Part shown: piece after piece, positions 26,865-36,007 of the stretch
Layout of the letters: each line of letters opens with the position of its first letter
How positions within the stretch are numbered: position 1 is the stretch's first letter
NCBI RefSeq assembly: GCF_028281565.1
Contig: NZ_JANQJQ010000018.1
Span: 62,001-126,000 of the forward strand
Direction of reading: 5' to 3'
From: Seonamhaeicola sp.
GTDB lineage: Bacteria; Bacteroidota; Bacteroidia; Flavobacteriales; Flavobacteriaceae
Length of the DNA stretch: 64,000 bases
Notes under the pieces: generated by a model
The model's input: only the letters and a program-made list of their open reading frames with translations
Database searches by the model: none
Told to the model about the DNA's origin: nothing
Program-made: the position numbers and the translations under genes

Positions 26865-29451
26865 CATTTTACCTTTTAAAACCTATATAAAGCTCTGTTT
26901 GGCAATCTTACTTTTTACCGTAAGCTGCTTTAATCTTCAAGCGCAAGACCTATCGTATAATGCTAGCAAAAAATATACCATCGGTGGTATTTCGGTTTTA
27001 GGGAATACCAGCTTTGGCGAGCAGGTCATCATTAATTTTTCTGGCTTAAGAAAAGGACAAGAGATCAATATTCCCGGTGAAGAAATTGGTAATGCTATTA
27101 AAAAACTTTGGGGTACCAAACTGTTTAACAATATTGAAGTTTATGTAACCAACATTGAAAACAGTACGGCTTATCTGGAAATCAGGTTAGCAGATTTACC
27201 GCAGCTTAACGAGTTAAAAGTTAATGGTGTTAAAAAAAGTAAAGTTGCCGGCATTATAGAAGACAACAAACTTAAAAAAGGCACTAAAGTAACCGAAAAC
27301 CTTATAACTACTACCAAAAACTTTTTAACCAACAAATATAAAAAAGACGGTTTTTTAAACACCAAAGTTCATATTAACACGATTGAAATCAAAGATTCTG
27401 TTGAAACGGCCCGTGTTAATATGGTACTGAACATTGACAAAGGCGAAAAAGTAAAAATTAAAGACATTGAGTTTAGTGGCAACAATGCTGTAAGTGATAA
27501 AAAGCTTAGAAAAGCCATGAAAAGCACCAAAAAAATTAACCGCTTACGTATTTTAAAACGTTCTAAGTTTGTTGATTCAGCTTATCAGGCAGATTTATCC
27601 AGTGTAGTAGATAAATTTAAAGAGAATGGTTACAGAGATGCCCGTATTATATCCGATAGTATCATTTATAACGATGATAAAACCATTTCCCTTAAAATTG
27701 ATGTAAACGAAGGGGAACTTTACACGTTTGGTGATATTAAATTTATTGGTAATACCGTTTATACGGATCAGCAATTGCACAACCTGCTTCGTATTGAAAA
27801 AGGTGACACCTACAATGGTGTGTTATTGCAAAAACGAATAGCTGATAACTCAAAACCTGATGGCAATGACCTTACTAACTTATATCAAAATAACGGGTAT
27901 TTGTTTTCCAGCATTCGTCAGGTTGAAGTAAGTGCCGATGACAATGTTATTGACATGGAAATCAGAATAACCGAAGGAAAGCCGGCTTATTTTAATAGTG
28001 TTTCTGTGGTAGGTAATGATAAAACCAATGACCATGTTATTTACAGGGCACTTAGAACACGTCCGGGACAATTATATGATAAATCTGATGTAGTTAGAAC
28101 CGTTAGAGAGCTGGGACAATTAGGGTTCTTTGATGCCCAGGAAATTTCGCCAAATTTTAATAACCCGAATCCGGTGGAAGGCACCATTGACATGGAATAC
28201 TCCGTTAAAGAAACCGGTTCCAGTCAAATAGAATTGCAAGGTGGTTACGGTGGTGGCGGTTTTATTGGTACGCTTGGATTATCTTTCAATAACTTTTCAA
28301 TGAAAGACATCTTTAAAAAAGAAGCTTACAAACCTATCCCTATGGGTGACGGACAACGTTTAGCCTTGCGATTGCAAGCCAGTCGTTTTTTTCAAACCTA
28401 TAGTTTTCAGTTTTCCGAACCCTGGTTAGGCGGTAAAAAACCCGTTCAATTCTCTACGTCATTATCGCATACCAAACAGTTCTTATATGATTTTGTAAAC
28501 AGAAGGGCTGATAAAAGCAGAAGTTTTAACATTACAGGTATTACTTTTGGTTTAGCAAAGCGTCTATCCGTACCGGATGAGTATTTTACACTTTCAAATG
28601 CCATTAGTTATCAGCGTTATGATCTGAATAATTATAACACGGGCTTATTTACATTTGGAGACGGGTATTCAAACAACTTGTCTTATACCATTGGTCTAAG
28701 CAGAAACAATACAAGGTTTGACCCTATTTTCCCTACTGGCGGTTCCAGTTTTTCCGCTACCGCCAAGTTTACATTCCCCTACTCCTTAGTTAATGGTGTA
28801 GATTATGAAGCTTTGCAGGCAGAACGCGATCAAAATCAGGGCATTTTGACCAATGTTAACAGTACGGACCTGGAAAGAACTAATGCTTCTGATAGAATTT
28901 CAGAAATAGACCAGGAGAAATATAAATGGTTAGAGTTTTATAAAGTAAGCTTTAAAGGGGAATGGTATAATGAAATTACCAAAAACCTGGTTTTAAGGCC
29001 TTTAGTTGAATTTGGTTTCTTAGGCGCTTATAATAATTACAGAGGTATTATTCCTTTTGAAAGGTATTTTGTTGGAGGTGATGGTTTAGGACAATATAGT
29101 TTAGATGGCAGGGAAGCCATTCAATTACGGGGATATCCAAATCAGTCCTTGTCAACGCAGGATGGTGGTACTATCTATAACAAATACTCTTTAGAGTTGC
29201 GTTATCCTATTACATTAAAAGCTTCTGCAAAAATTTATGGTCTGACCTTTTTAGAAGCCGGTAATTCGTATAATAACTTTAGAGATTTCAATCCGTTTAA
29301 TGTGAAGCGTTCAGCTGGTTTTGGTGTTAGGATCTTTATGCCTGCCTTTGGTTTATTAGGTATAGATTTTGGTCACGGATTTGACCCTGCACTTGGCGAA
29401 ACGGGTAAACACGGATGGGAAACCCACTTCATAATAGGGCAGCAATTTTAG
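26848..29451 (+). CDS. bamA: Outer membrane protein assembly factor BamA
   Basis: Omp85-type central component of the machine that inserts outer-membrane barrels. Tandem POTRA domains occupy about residues 40-460 ('KYTIGGISVLGNTSFGEQ', 'KIKDIEFSGNNAVSDKKL', 'YTFGDIKFIGNTVYTDQQL', 'YFNSVSVVGNDKTND'), followed by the 16-strand barrel with 'LRGYPNQS' in the lid loop 6. I place the start at the GTG at 26848, which gives a standard signal peptide ('FKTYIKLCLAILLFTVSCFNLQAQ') and a 17-base overlap with uppS; an ATG at 26797 would add 17 residues before an already complete signal. About 867 residues. Confidence 0.93.
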   Translation: MNNLTNILPFKTYIKLCLAILLFTVSCFNLQAQDLSYNASKKYTIGGISVLGNTSFGEQVIINFSGLRKGQEINIPGEEIGNAIKKLWGTKLFNNIEVYVTNIENSTAYLEIRLADLPQLNELKVNGVKKSKVAGIIEDNKLKKGTKVTENLITTTKNFLTNKYKKDGFLNTKVHINTIEIKDSVETARVNMVLNIDKGEKVKIKDIEFSGNNAVSDKKLRKAMKSTKKINRLRILKRSKFVDSAYQADLSSVVDKFKENGYRDARIISDSIIYNDDKTISLKIDVNEGELYTFGDIKFIGNTVYTDQQLHNLLRIEKGDTYNGVLLQKRIADNSKPDGNDLTNLYQNNGYLFSSIRQVEVSADDNVIDMEIRITEGKPAYFNSVSVVGNDKTNDHVIYRALRTRPGQLYDKSDVVRTVRELGQLGFFDAQEISPNFNNPNPVEGTIDMEYSVKETGSSQIELQGGYGGGGFIGTLGLSFNNFSMKDIFKKEAYKPIPMGDGQRLALRLQASRFFQTYSFQFSEPWLGGKKPVQFSTSLSHTKQFLYDFVNRRADKSRSFNITGITFGLAKRLSVPDEYFTLSNAISYQRYDLNNYNTGLFTFGDGYSNNLSYTIGLSRNNTRFDPIFPTGGSSFSATAKFTFPYSLVNGVDYEALQAERDQNQGILTNVNSTDLERTNASDRISEIDQEKYKWLEFYKVSFKGEWYNEITKNLVLRPLVEFGFLGAYNNYRGIIPFERYFVGGDGLGQYSLDGREAIQLRGYPNQSLSTQDGGTIYNKYSLELRYPITLKASAKIYGLTFLEAGNSYNNFRDFNPFNVKRSAGFGVRIFMPAFGLLGIDFGHGFDPALGETGKHGWETHFIIGQQF

Positions 29452-29601
29452 ACCCGGATTTATTTTGGCACGATATTTTCTAATAACTGTTTGATGTTTT
29501 GTATAAGAATTAAAATTTTTAAGCTTAAAATTCGTTAATTTTGAAAACCTAATTCTAATTTTTAGAATTTGTAAGTCAATAAATTATAAAATATAAACAG
29601 G

Positions 29602-30618
29602 ATGCAAAACAAGGTTCTTTTTTTACTGACATTAGTTTTACTAAGCCTATCTGCGCATGCGCAACGCGGGGTTAGAGTTGCTTATATTGATACTGAATAT
29701 ATTTTAGAAAATGTTCCGGAATACCAGGAAGCGGTTGCTCAATTAAATCAAAAAGCCGATAAATGGAAAAATGAAATTGAAGTTAAGCTGAGTGGTATTG
29801 AGCAAAAGCGCAAGGACTTAAGCAATGAAAAAGCACTTTTAACCAAGGAACTTATTGAGGAACGTGAAGAGGATATCTATTTTGAAGAAAAAGAAATATT
29901 GGATTATCAGCAAAAACGCTTTGGCCCTAACGGTGATTTGTTTATACAGCAAAAGCAGTTGATGCAACCGGTACAGGATCAAATTTTTGCAGCAGTGCAG
30001 GATATTGCCTCAAGCAGGAAATATGATTTTATTTTTGATAAATCTTCTGACGGCACCATGTTGTTTTCAGCAAAACATTATGATTTAAGTGCAATGGTCA
30101 TTAAAAGTATTACCAGAACCGCTAAAAGAATGCAGGCCCAATCCAAAGCGGAGCGTAAAGCTGCGGAGGCGGAAGACTTGGTCCCTGAAGTTAACTTAGA
30201 GCAAGAAGAACGCGCTAGAGCTTTAGAAGAAAAGAAAAAACAAAGAGAAAGCGTTATTGAGGAAGCCAGGAAGAAAAAATTGGCTGAACGTGAAGCTAAA
30301 GTAAAAGAAGCGGAGGCTAAACGTCAGAAAATATTAGAAGAACGCGAAAAGGCAAAACAGGCTAAACTGGATGCCAGAAAAAAAGCTTCTGAAAATACTG
30401 AAGAGAGTAAAACTGAAGACGTTAAAAAGGATGATGAAGCAAAAACCGAAACCAAAACCAGGGAACAGCTAATTGAAGAAAACAGGCAGAAAAAGATAGC
30501 AGAACGTGAAGAAAGAAAAAAAGCTTTAGAAGAAAAAAAGAAGAAAATTTTAGAAGAAAGGCAAAAAGCTTTAGAGGAAAAGAAAAAAGCCAGAGACAGT
30601 ATTAACAATAACAAGTAA
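29602..30618 (+). CDS. OmpH/Skp family periplasmic chaperone with long charged tail
   Basis: Periplasmic holdase for outer-membrane proteins. A signal peptide ends at 'LSLSAHAQ'; the Skp/OmpH region covers about residues 22-170 ('VRVAYIDTEYILENVPEYQEA'). Unlike Skp, the protein continues for another 150 residues of lysine/glutamate-rich coiled coil with repeating units such as 'ALEEKKKKILEERQK', doubling the usual length. It follows bamA by 150 bases and precedes a second OmpH gene by 30 bases. The tail may extend the tentacles of the chaperone or bind envelope polyanions; that is inference. Confidence 0.9.
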   Translation: MQNKVLFLLTLVLLSLSAHAQRGVRVAYIDTEYILENVPEYQEAVAQLNQKADKWKNEIEVKLSGIEQKRKDLSNEKALLTKELIEEREEDIYFEEKEILDYQQKRFGPNGDLFIQQKQLMQPVQDQIFAAVQDIASSRKYDFIFDKSSDGTMLFSAKHYDLSAMVIKSITRTAKRMQAQSKAERKAAEAEDLVPEVNLEQEERARALEEKKKQRESVIEEARKKKLAEREAKVKEAEAKRQKILEEREKAKQAKLDARKKASENTEESKTEDVKKDDEAKTETKTREQLIEENRQKKIAEREERKKALEEKKKKILEERQKALEEKKKARDSINNNK

Positions 30619-30648
30619 TAATTTATAACACATTTAACTATTTTAAAA

Positions 30649-31149
30649 ATGAAACATTTAAAAACTATTTTATTAGTAACGGCAGTATGCATAGGGAGTA
30701 TTAGTTTTTCACAGGCGCAAAGTAAAGTTGCACATATAAACACCCAGGAATTAATTGCGGCCATGCCCGGTTTTAAATCGGCTCAGGCTGAACTTGAAGC
30801 TTTAGGCAAAACCTACCAAACAGATTATCAGGCATCTGTAACCGAGTATGACAAGACCAGAAAGCAATATGAAGCAGAGGCAAACACAAAAACCGATGAA
30901 GAAAACCAAAAAAGAATTTTGGAATTGAGAGAAACTGAACAACGTATTGCCCAATTCCAGGCAGATGCACAAAAGAACCTGGCAGAAAAAAGAGCCGAAC
31001 TTTTAAAACCTGTTGAAGAAGAGGCTATGAAAGCCATTAATGCGGTTGCTAAAGCGCAAGGATTTGATTATGTTTTAGACAGAGCAACGCTAATAGTAGC
31101 AGAAGGCACCGATATTTTAGATGCTGTAAAAAAAGAACTGGGTATTTAA
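30649..31149 (+). CDS. OmpH/Skp family periplasmic chaperone
   Basis: Second, standard-length (166 residues) Skp/OmpH protein. Signal peptide ends in 'ISFSQAQ'; the mature part begins 'SKVAHINTQELIAAMPGFKSAQ' and forms the two helical tentacles ('YDKTRKQYEAEANTKTDEENQ'), closing with 'GFDYVLDRATLIVAEGTDILDAVKKELGI', the conserved small beta region. It works with BamA, encoded two genes upstream. A strong terminator follows. Confidence 0.93.
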   Translation: MKHLKTILLVTAVCIGSISFSQAQSKVAHINTQELIAAMPGFKSAQAELEALGKTYQTDYQASVTEYDKTRKQYEAEANTKTDEENQKRILELRETEQRIAQFQADAQKNLAEKRAELLKPVEEEAMKAINAVAKAQGFDYVLDRATLIVAEGTDILDAVKKELGI

Positions 31150-31177
31150 TTTACCTGAATACAAATAACTTACTTTC

Positions 31178-31209
31178 AAAAAAGCTGCTTTTTACAAAGC
31201 AGCTTTTTT
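31178..31209 (+). terminator. Terminator after second ompH gene
   Basis: A6 GCTGCTTT, 4-base loop, AAAGCAGC T6, 29 bases after the stop codon. It separates the bamA-ompH block from murI. Confidence 0.9.
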
Positions 31210-31240
31210 ATTTAGTGAAACCAATATCTGATTAATAATC

Positions 31241-31277
31241 TGTTAATCTGAACTTGTTTCAATATTTCAGGTTCTCA
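31241..31277 (-). repeat. Decayed hairpin repeat, left half of doublet
   Basis: On the minus strand: GAGAACCTGAA, inner hairpin, TTCAGATTAACA. Outer arms CCTGAA/TTCAG remain complementary. It faces away from 31307-31354. Confidence 0.5.
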
Positions 31278-31306
31278 TCATAAAAGTTTGGATTATATTT
31301 GATACG

Positions 31307-31354
31307 AGATTCCGACATACTGAAACCAGTTCAGCACAAGTTAATTCGGAATGC
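31307..31354 (+). repeat. Composite hairpin repeat, right half of doublet
   Basis: Outer arms ATTCCGA and TTCGGAAT-type enclose an inner hairpin CTGAA/TTCAG. The terminal GACA has decayed to GCGAC. It lies 23 bases before the murI start, in its leader. Confidence 0.5.
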
Positions 31355-31376
31355 GACTTGAAATAAAATGTCATAA

Positions 31377-32156
31377 ATGAACAAACAACCAGTTGGTATT
31401 TTTGATTCCGGAGTTGGCGGTACTTCTATTTGGAAAGAAATTCACCGTCTTTTGCCGAATGAAAGCACGATCTATCTGGCTGATAGCATCAATGCGCCTT
31501 ACGGCCCCAAAGGGAAAGAAGCTATTATCAATTTATGCATTAAAAACACGGAGCTTTTATTGGAAAAAGGTTGTAAACTCATTGTTGTAGCCTGTAATAC
31601 AGCCACTACAAACGCAATTGACTATTTAAGAGACACGTACAAAGTCCCGTTTATAGGCATTGAACCCGCTATAAAACCTGCAGCCTTGCAAACCAAAACC
31701 AATGCTGTTGGGATCTTAGCTACTCAGGGCACCTTAAGCAGTGCCTTATTCTCAAAAACATCCGGAAAATTTGCAAGTAATGTTACCGTTATTGAACAAG
31801 ATGGCGATGGTATTGTTGACCTCATTGAAAGTGGAAAATTGTATTCCGAAGCCATGAAAGCCCTTTTAACGGTTTATTTGGAACCCATGATAAAAGCGCA
31901 TATTGATTACTTGGTTTTGGGTTGCTCTCATTACCCCTATTTAATGCCTTTACTGGTTGAAATATTGCCTAAGCATGTAAAGATTATCGATTCGGGTGAA
32001 GCGGTAGCACGACAGACAAAGCATATACTAGAAAACCACATGCTTTGTAATACCCAAACTTCAAAACCCAAAATCGAATTTTATACTAATGGGAGCCCTG
32101 AAGTATTGGACCAGCTTTTAGGAAATGATTACAGTGTTACTTATCTGGATTTTTAA
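31377..32156 (+). CDS. murI: Glutamate racemase
   Basis: Supplies D-glutamate for peptidoglycan. The 259-residue product contains 'PVGIFDSGVGGTSIWKEI' with catalytic Asp10, the first catalytic cysteine C73 in 'VVACNTATTNAIDYLR', and the second C183 in 'LGCSHYPYL' followed by the usual His. Length is normal. It ends the envelope cluster after the ompH genes but is set off by a terminator, so it likely has its own promoter. Confidence 0.96.
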   Translation: MNKQPVGIFDSGVGGTSIWKEIHRLLPNESTIYLADSINAPYGPKGKEAIINLCIKNTELLLEKGCKLIVVACNTATTNAIDYLRDTYKVPFIGIEPAIKPAALQTKTNAVGILATQGTLSSALFSKTSGKFASNVTVIEQDGDGIVDLIESGKLYSEAMKALLTVYLEPMIKAHIDYLVLGCSHYPYLMPLLVEILPKHVKIIDSGEAVARQTKHILENHMLCNTQTSKPKIEFYTNGSPEVLDQLLGNDYSVTYLDF

Positions 32157-32235
32157 CCACAACCTGCTTTGCCATAATGAAAAAAGCGACTGCTAAAAGC
32201 GTACCCATAAGGGTAACGCCATAATAATTAATAAT

Positions 32236-32263
32236 GAGATCCTGAAACTAGTTCAGGATAACA
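32236..32263 (+). repeat. Dispersed hairpin repeat (type B)
   Basis: ATCCTGAA, ACTAG, TTCAGGAT, AACA. A perfect 8-bp stem between the convergent murI and gamma-carbonic anhydrase genes. It differs from the copy at 59831 by one compensated base pair (C-G instead of G-C). Confidence 0.75.
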
Positions 32264-32271
32264 ATAAATTG

Positions 32272-32784
32272 TCATTTAAACCAACCGGAATATTTAATAT
32301 AGGCGTCTGCTATTCGATTGATTTCACCAGAGATCAGTTCCTGGCTGATATCTTTTATTTTTTTGGCAGGAATCCCTGCATAAATGCTACCTGATTCCAC
32401 CCTGGTGTTTTGAGTTACCACAGCGCCGGCTGCAATGATGCAATTACTTTCTACCACGCTACCATCCATAATAATACTGCCCATACCCACCAAAACGTTA
32501 TCATGAATGGTACAACCATGTACCAGGGCATTGTGCCCAATGGACACGTTATTACCAATATTAGTTGGAGCGGTTTGATATGTCCCATGAATAACAGCAC
32601 CGTCCTGTACATTCACCTTATTGCCTATTTTAATATAGTTAACATCTCCCCTAACTACAGTACTAAACCAGATACTGCATTGGTTACCCATAACCACATC
32701 GCCCACAATAGTGGCATTTTCGGCAATAAAACAATCGTCTGGTATCTGTGGGGATTTATCTTTTACTGGTAAGATTACTGGCAT
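32272..32784 (-). CDS. Gamma-carbonic anhydrase family protein
   Basis: A 170-residue left-handed beta-helix trimer-type protein. Hexapeptide repeats run through the chain ('CFIAENATIVGDVVMG', 'VNVQDGAVIHGTY', 'VSIGHNALVHGCTIHDN'), with the three zinc-ligand histidines expected for the family in the 'IHGT' and 'IGHNALVHG' stretches. Many members (YrdA/PaaY type) have weak or no carbonic anhydrase activity, so the reaction is uncertain. It is 38 bases downstream of the LytTR regulator gene, probably the last gene of that operon. Confidence 0.88.
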   Translation of the reverse strand: MPVILPVKDKSPQIPDDCFIAENATIVGDVVMGNQCSIWFSTVVRGDVNYIKIGNKVNVQDGAVIHGTYQTAPTNIGNNVSIGHNALVHGCTIHDNVLVGMGSIIMDGSVVESNCIIAAGAVVTQNTRVESGSIYAGIPAKKIKDISQELISGEINRIADAYIKYSGWFK

Positions 32785-32822
32785 GTTTCTTAATGATTAT
32801 TTTTTATTGATTAATGACAAAG

Positions 32823-33557
32823 CTATTTAAAATAGGACAATAACTCTGCTTTTTTTGAAGCAGATACCATAATTTCTTTTCCGTTACTCAGCACCACACT
32901 GCCTCCTTTTCCTTTTACGTATTTCACCACTTCATTAACATTAACTAAATACGATTTGTGTACTCGAGCAAAACTGGCACCATTTAAAGCCTCTTCAAAA
33001 TATTTGAGTGTTTTACTAACCAATTTCTTTTTGTTGTTATTGAGATAGATTTCGGTGTAATTATCATCGGCCTTACAATATAAAATATCCGAGGTGCTTA
33101 AGATCTCGAATCCATCTAACTGCGGAATCGTTATTTTTCCGTTTACACTATTAGTTTTTGGTACTAATACCTGATCCTGTAAGGCATTTTCTTTGGTTTT
33201 TATTTCGGTAACGTAATCAATCGCTTTAATGAGCTCATCAATAGAAATGGGTTTCATTAAATAATAGGATGCATGGGCATTCAAAGCCTCCATGGCATAA
33301 TGATCATAAGCTGTTACAAACACGGTCTCAAAATCTATATCCCCCACCTTATCCAGCAGATCAAAAGCGTTCCCATAGGGCATTTCCACATCTAAAAATA
33401 CCAGATCTAAATCGTGATTTCTAATCAGGATCAAAGCCTCTTCTACATTGGCAGCTTCACCTAAAATAGTCACATTAGGACAATATTTTTTTAAGTAGTT
33501 CTTTAGAATGGCTCTACTGGTTTGCTCGTCTTCTACAATGATGGCATCTAGTTTCAT
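32823..33557 (-). CDS. LytTR family response regulator
   Basis: A 244-residue two-component regulator. The receiver domain (1-120) has the acidic pair E9-D10, the phospho-acceptor D56 in 'LVFLDVEMP' and the conserved Thr/Lys ('VTAYDHY', 'LMKPISIDEL'). The C-terminal LytTR DNA-binding domain (about 140-244) includes 'ILYCKADDNYTEIYL' and 'FARVHKSYLVNVNEVVKY'. It is encoded just after its presumed histidine kinase. LytTR domains bind pairs of short direct repeats about two helical turns apart; such repeats are present at 35894-35988 upstream of the operon. Confidence 0.93.
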   Translation of the reverse strand: MKLDAIIVEDEQTSRAILKNYLKKYCPNVTILGEAANVEEALILIRNHDLDLVFLDVEMPYGNAFDLLDKVGDIDFETVFVTAYDHYAMEALNAHASYYLMKPISIDELIKAIDYVTEIKTKENALQDQVLVPKTNSVNGKITIPQLDGFEILSTSDILYCKADDNYTEIYLNNNKKKLVSKTLKYFEEALNGASFARVHKSYLVNVNEVVKYVKGKGGSVVLSNGKEIMVSASKKAELLSYFK

Positions 33558-33570
33558 ATGCTTTAATTAT

Positions 33571-33598
33571 GAGACCTCTCGACTGCGCTCGAGGTGAC
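33571..33598 (+). repeat. Dispersed hairpin repeat (type A) in kinase-regulator spacer
   Basis: ACCTC, TC, GACTGCGC, TC, GAGGT, GAC. It fills much of the 65-base gap between the histidine kinase and LytTR regulator genes. Its inner sequence equals that of the copy at 55043 while both arms differ. Confidence 0.7.
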
Positions 33599-33622
33599 TT
33601 TGATTGTTTTAATCTGAAATCG

Positions 33623-35800
33623 TTAATCCTTTTTAAGTGTTACAACAACTTTTGTTCCGGTGTCCTCGGCACCTTGGAAATCGGTTATCAAAACATCTAC
33701 TTTGTCTTTATACATGTCGTTTAAAATGGATACGCGTTTTTTAATATTACCCATCCCTTTTGAGTTTTGCTTTTGCTGGTTTTGAGTTTTTAATGTTTTT
33801 GATTTTTTTCTACCTATACCATTATCAGCAATAGTAATGGAAATCTCATCGGCGTTTGCTTGGGCAATAGCTATTTCTAAATGCCCCTTACTCTTTTTAT
33901 AGCGCAAGCCATGCCATACCGCATTTTCAATATAAGGTTGCAACAACATAGGTGGAATTACAAAGTCCTTTACGTTGATATCATCAGCTACAGTAATACT
34001 GTAATCAAACTTATCCTTAAATCTGAAATGTTCCAGTTTGGTGTAAAGCTGAAGCAGTTCAATTTCTTTTTCCAACGGAATAAAGTCTTCTTCGCTATTC
34101 TCTAAAACGGCTCGCATTAACAATGAAAAGTCAGATAAATATTTGTTCGCGGTTCGTTCGTCATTAGAGGCTATAAAACTATTTACAGAATTAAGCGCAT
34201 TAAAAATAAAGTGCGGATTCATTTGACTACGCAACGATTTTAAAGCCAGTAAATTATTGGCCAATCGTTGTTGCCTGATATATTTAAACATTAAAAAAGC
34301 CACAATTAAAAGAAGTAGAACACCTCCAAAAAGTGAATAAATCAATAATTCCTGTCGCTTAGTTTCTTCTGTATTCAACTGATACCTGGTGTTAGCCAAA
34401 GATTTTTCACTCTCCAAACTGGTAATTCTGTTTTGTTTTGTTGCCAGGTCCTTACTGAACTTTGAAGCCTGAGATATCTCCTGTTCCTTTAGCACATAGA
34501 GTTTATCAACTACCTCTACATAGTTTTGATAGGCTATTAAGGCCTTATCAAATTGTCCGGCATCACGATAAACCTCAGACAGTTTCCTGGTGGCATCTTT
34601 TTGCACAATAAGATCTTCTTTTTCATCGGCTTCTTCTATACTTTTTTCTAGGTAGGTTATGGCATTTCCATAATCATTCTGAAGCGCATAGGCATTACCT
34701 ATTTTATAATTTTGTCTTTGCGGTGTTAATGGGCTTTCGTTACCTAAAAAAATGGAGTCTAGTGCTATATCTGCAATATCTTCCAAAGCCTGTTTTCTAA
34801 GCTCTATTTCACTAGAAAAATTAAGATTTGCTCCCTCAAAATCAGCTACTTTTACTTTTTCTTCAAGGGCTCTTTTTTTGTTTTCGTTACCTGCTAACTT
34901 GAGTGATTTTTTGAAAAGGCCCTGTGCTTCTTCAACCTCACCTTTTTCATTATAAACCTCAGCTATTTTAGAATTTAAATCGGTTATTTTAGGTGTGATC
35001 ACATGTTTTTGAGCTACATTTAACCCGTCCTGATATGCTTTTATAGAAGCATCGTATTGTTTTATGGCTTTATAAACATCTCCCAACCCTTCATACAAGG
35101 TCACCAGCTGATAATTTGATAGGCGTTTTTTACCAATACTGTTGTAAAGCTCAATGCTTTCCTGGTAGTTTTTATTCTCCTTGTAGGCAACGGCTAATTT
35201 TAGTTTAACCTCGTTGGTGTTATTGCTCTTTAAACTGGTATTGTAGTTTGAAATGGCCAGATCCGGTTGCTTCCAAAACATATTGATGTCCCCTAAGACT
35301 TCGTAGGCTTCTGCATTTTCCTTTTTAGAATCACTAAGTTTTAAAGCATTAGTAACAAATTGAATACTCTTTTTGGCATCTTTTTTCAGGTATACTTCTG
35401 CGGAATCTATATACCAATTAAATTGAGGCGCTTTGGATTTTGAACGTTTACTAATAAACTTCTCTTGCTTAAGTTCTTTTTCTTCCTCAGGTTCTACCTC
35501 TACAAGAATACGTTCATTGCTTTGAATGATATAATACACCGTTTCAAAATCTTTATGCCTGATAGTTAGTTCATCACCTTTTCTGGCCTGAATCCTAAAC
35601 TCACCAAAAATATCTGTTGTTGTGTAGTTCCCTCCGTTAACTTCAATATTTACATTGGAAATCGGGTCACGCGTATCACTTTCAACAACCTTACCCCTTA
35701 CAATGAATTTTGGAGCATCCTCTATATCATTCTGGCCCAACAACGAAAGCGGGTTGAACAAAAAATAAAGAATCCATATATGTTTTAAAGCAGTCTGCAT
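33623..35800 (-). CDS. TPR-containing LytS-type sensor histidine kinase
   Basis: A 725-residue membrane sensor. After a signal peptide (to about 22) comes a carboxypeptidase-regulatory-like beta domain (33-105), then tetratricopeptide repeats (about 130-440) in the periplasm, a coiled coil, one membrane segment (486-507) and a His_kinase domain of the LytS type with phospho-acceptor His530 in 'SQMNPHFIFNALNSVN'. The ATPase part shows 'YIENAVWHGLRYKKSKG' (N box) and 'IADNGIGRKKS' (G1). It pairs with the LytTR regulator immediately downstream. The signal sensed is unknown. Confidence 0.92.
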   Translation of the reverse strand: MQTALKHIWILYFLFNPLSLLGQNDIEDAPKFIVRGKVVESDTRDPISNVNIEVNGGNYTTTDIFGEFRIQARKGDELTIRHKDFETVYYIIQSNERILVEVEPEEEKELKQEKFISKRSKSKAPQFNWYIDSAEVYLKKDAKKSIQFVTNALKLSDSKKENAEAYEVLGDINMFWKQPDLAISNYNTSLKSNNTNEVKLKLAVAYKENKNYQESIELYNSIGKKRLSNYQLVTLYEGLGDVYKAIKQYDASIKAYQDGLNVAQKHVITPKITDLNSKIAEVYNEKGEVEEAQGLFKKSLKLAGNENKKRALEEKVKVADFEGANLNFSSEIELRKQALEDIADIALDSIFLGNESPLTPQRQNYKIGNAYALQNDYGNAITYLEKSIEEADEKEDLIVQKDATRKLSEVYRDAGQFDKALIAYQNYVEVVDKLYVLKEQEISQASKFSKDLATKQNRITSLESEKSLANTRYQLNTEETKRQELLIYSLFGGVLLLLIVAFLMFKYIRQQRLANNLLALKSLRSQMNPHFIFNALNSVNSFIASNDERTANKYLSDFSLLMRAVLENSEEDFIPLEKEIELLQLYTKLEHFRFKDKFDYSITVADDINVKDFVIPPMLLQPYIENAVWHGLRYKKSKGHLEIAIAQANADEISITIADNGIGRKKSKTLKTQNQQKQNSKGMGNIKKRVSILNDMYKDKVDVLITDFQGAEDTGTKVVVTLKKD

Positions 35801-35893
35801 TTGTTTCTTTCTAATAGATAAACTTACGCACTTTCATTGGTTTAATAAAATGGCCAAAATCATTTTTACTGTTTTTTAAGGTGAAAAAGACTT

Positions 35894-35988
35894 GTTTACG
35901 CATTAGGGGGTTCTGTTTACTCATTTACCTGGCCACTTAACTCATTCTGCTTTTTTTAAAAAAAACTTTGAACCTAGATTTACGCTAT
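35894..35988. promoter_or_regulatory. Direct repeats at 21-bp spacing, candidate LytTR operator
   Basis: GTTTACGCATT at 35894, GTTTACTCATT at 35915, CTTAACTCATT at 35936 and a weaker ATTTACGCTAT at 35978 (exactly two periods on). Spacing is 21 bases throughout, two helical turns, as expected for dimeric LytTR regulators. They lie between the histidine kinase gene and the divergent VWA lipoprotein gene and could control either or both. Confidence 0.55.
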
Positions 35989-36007
35989 TAATCAAAAAAC
36001 ATAATCT

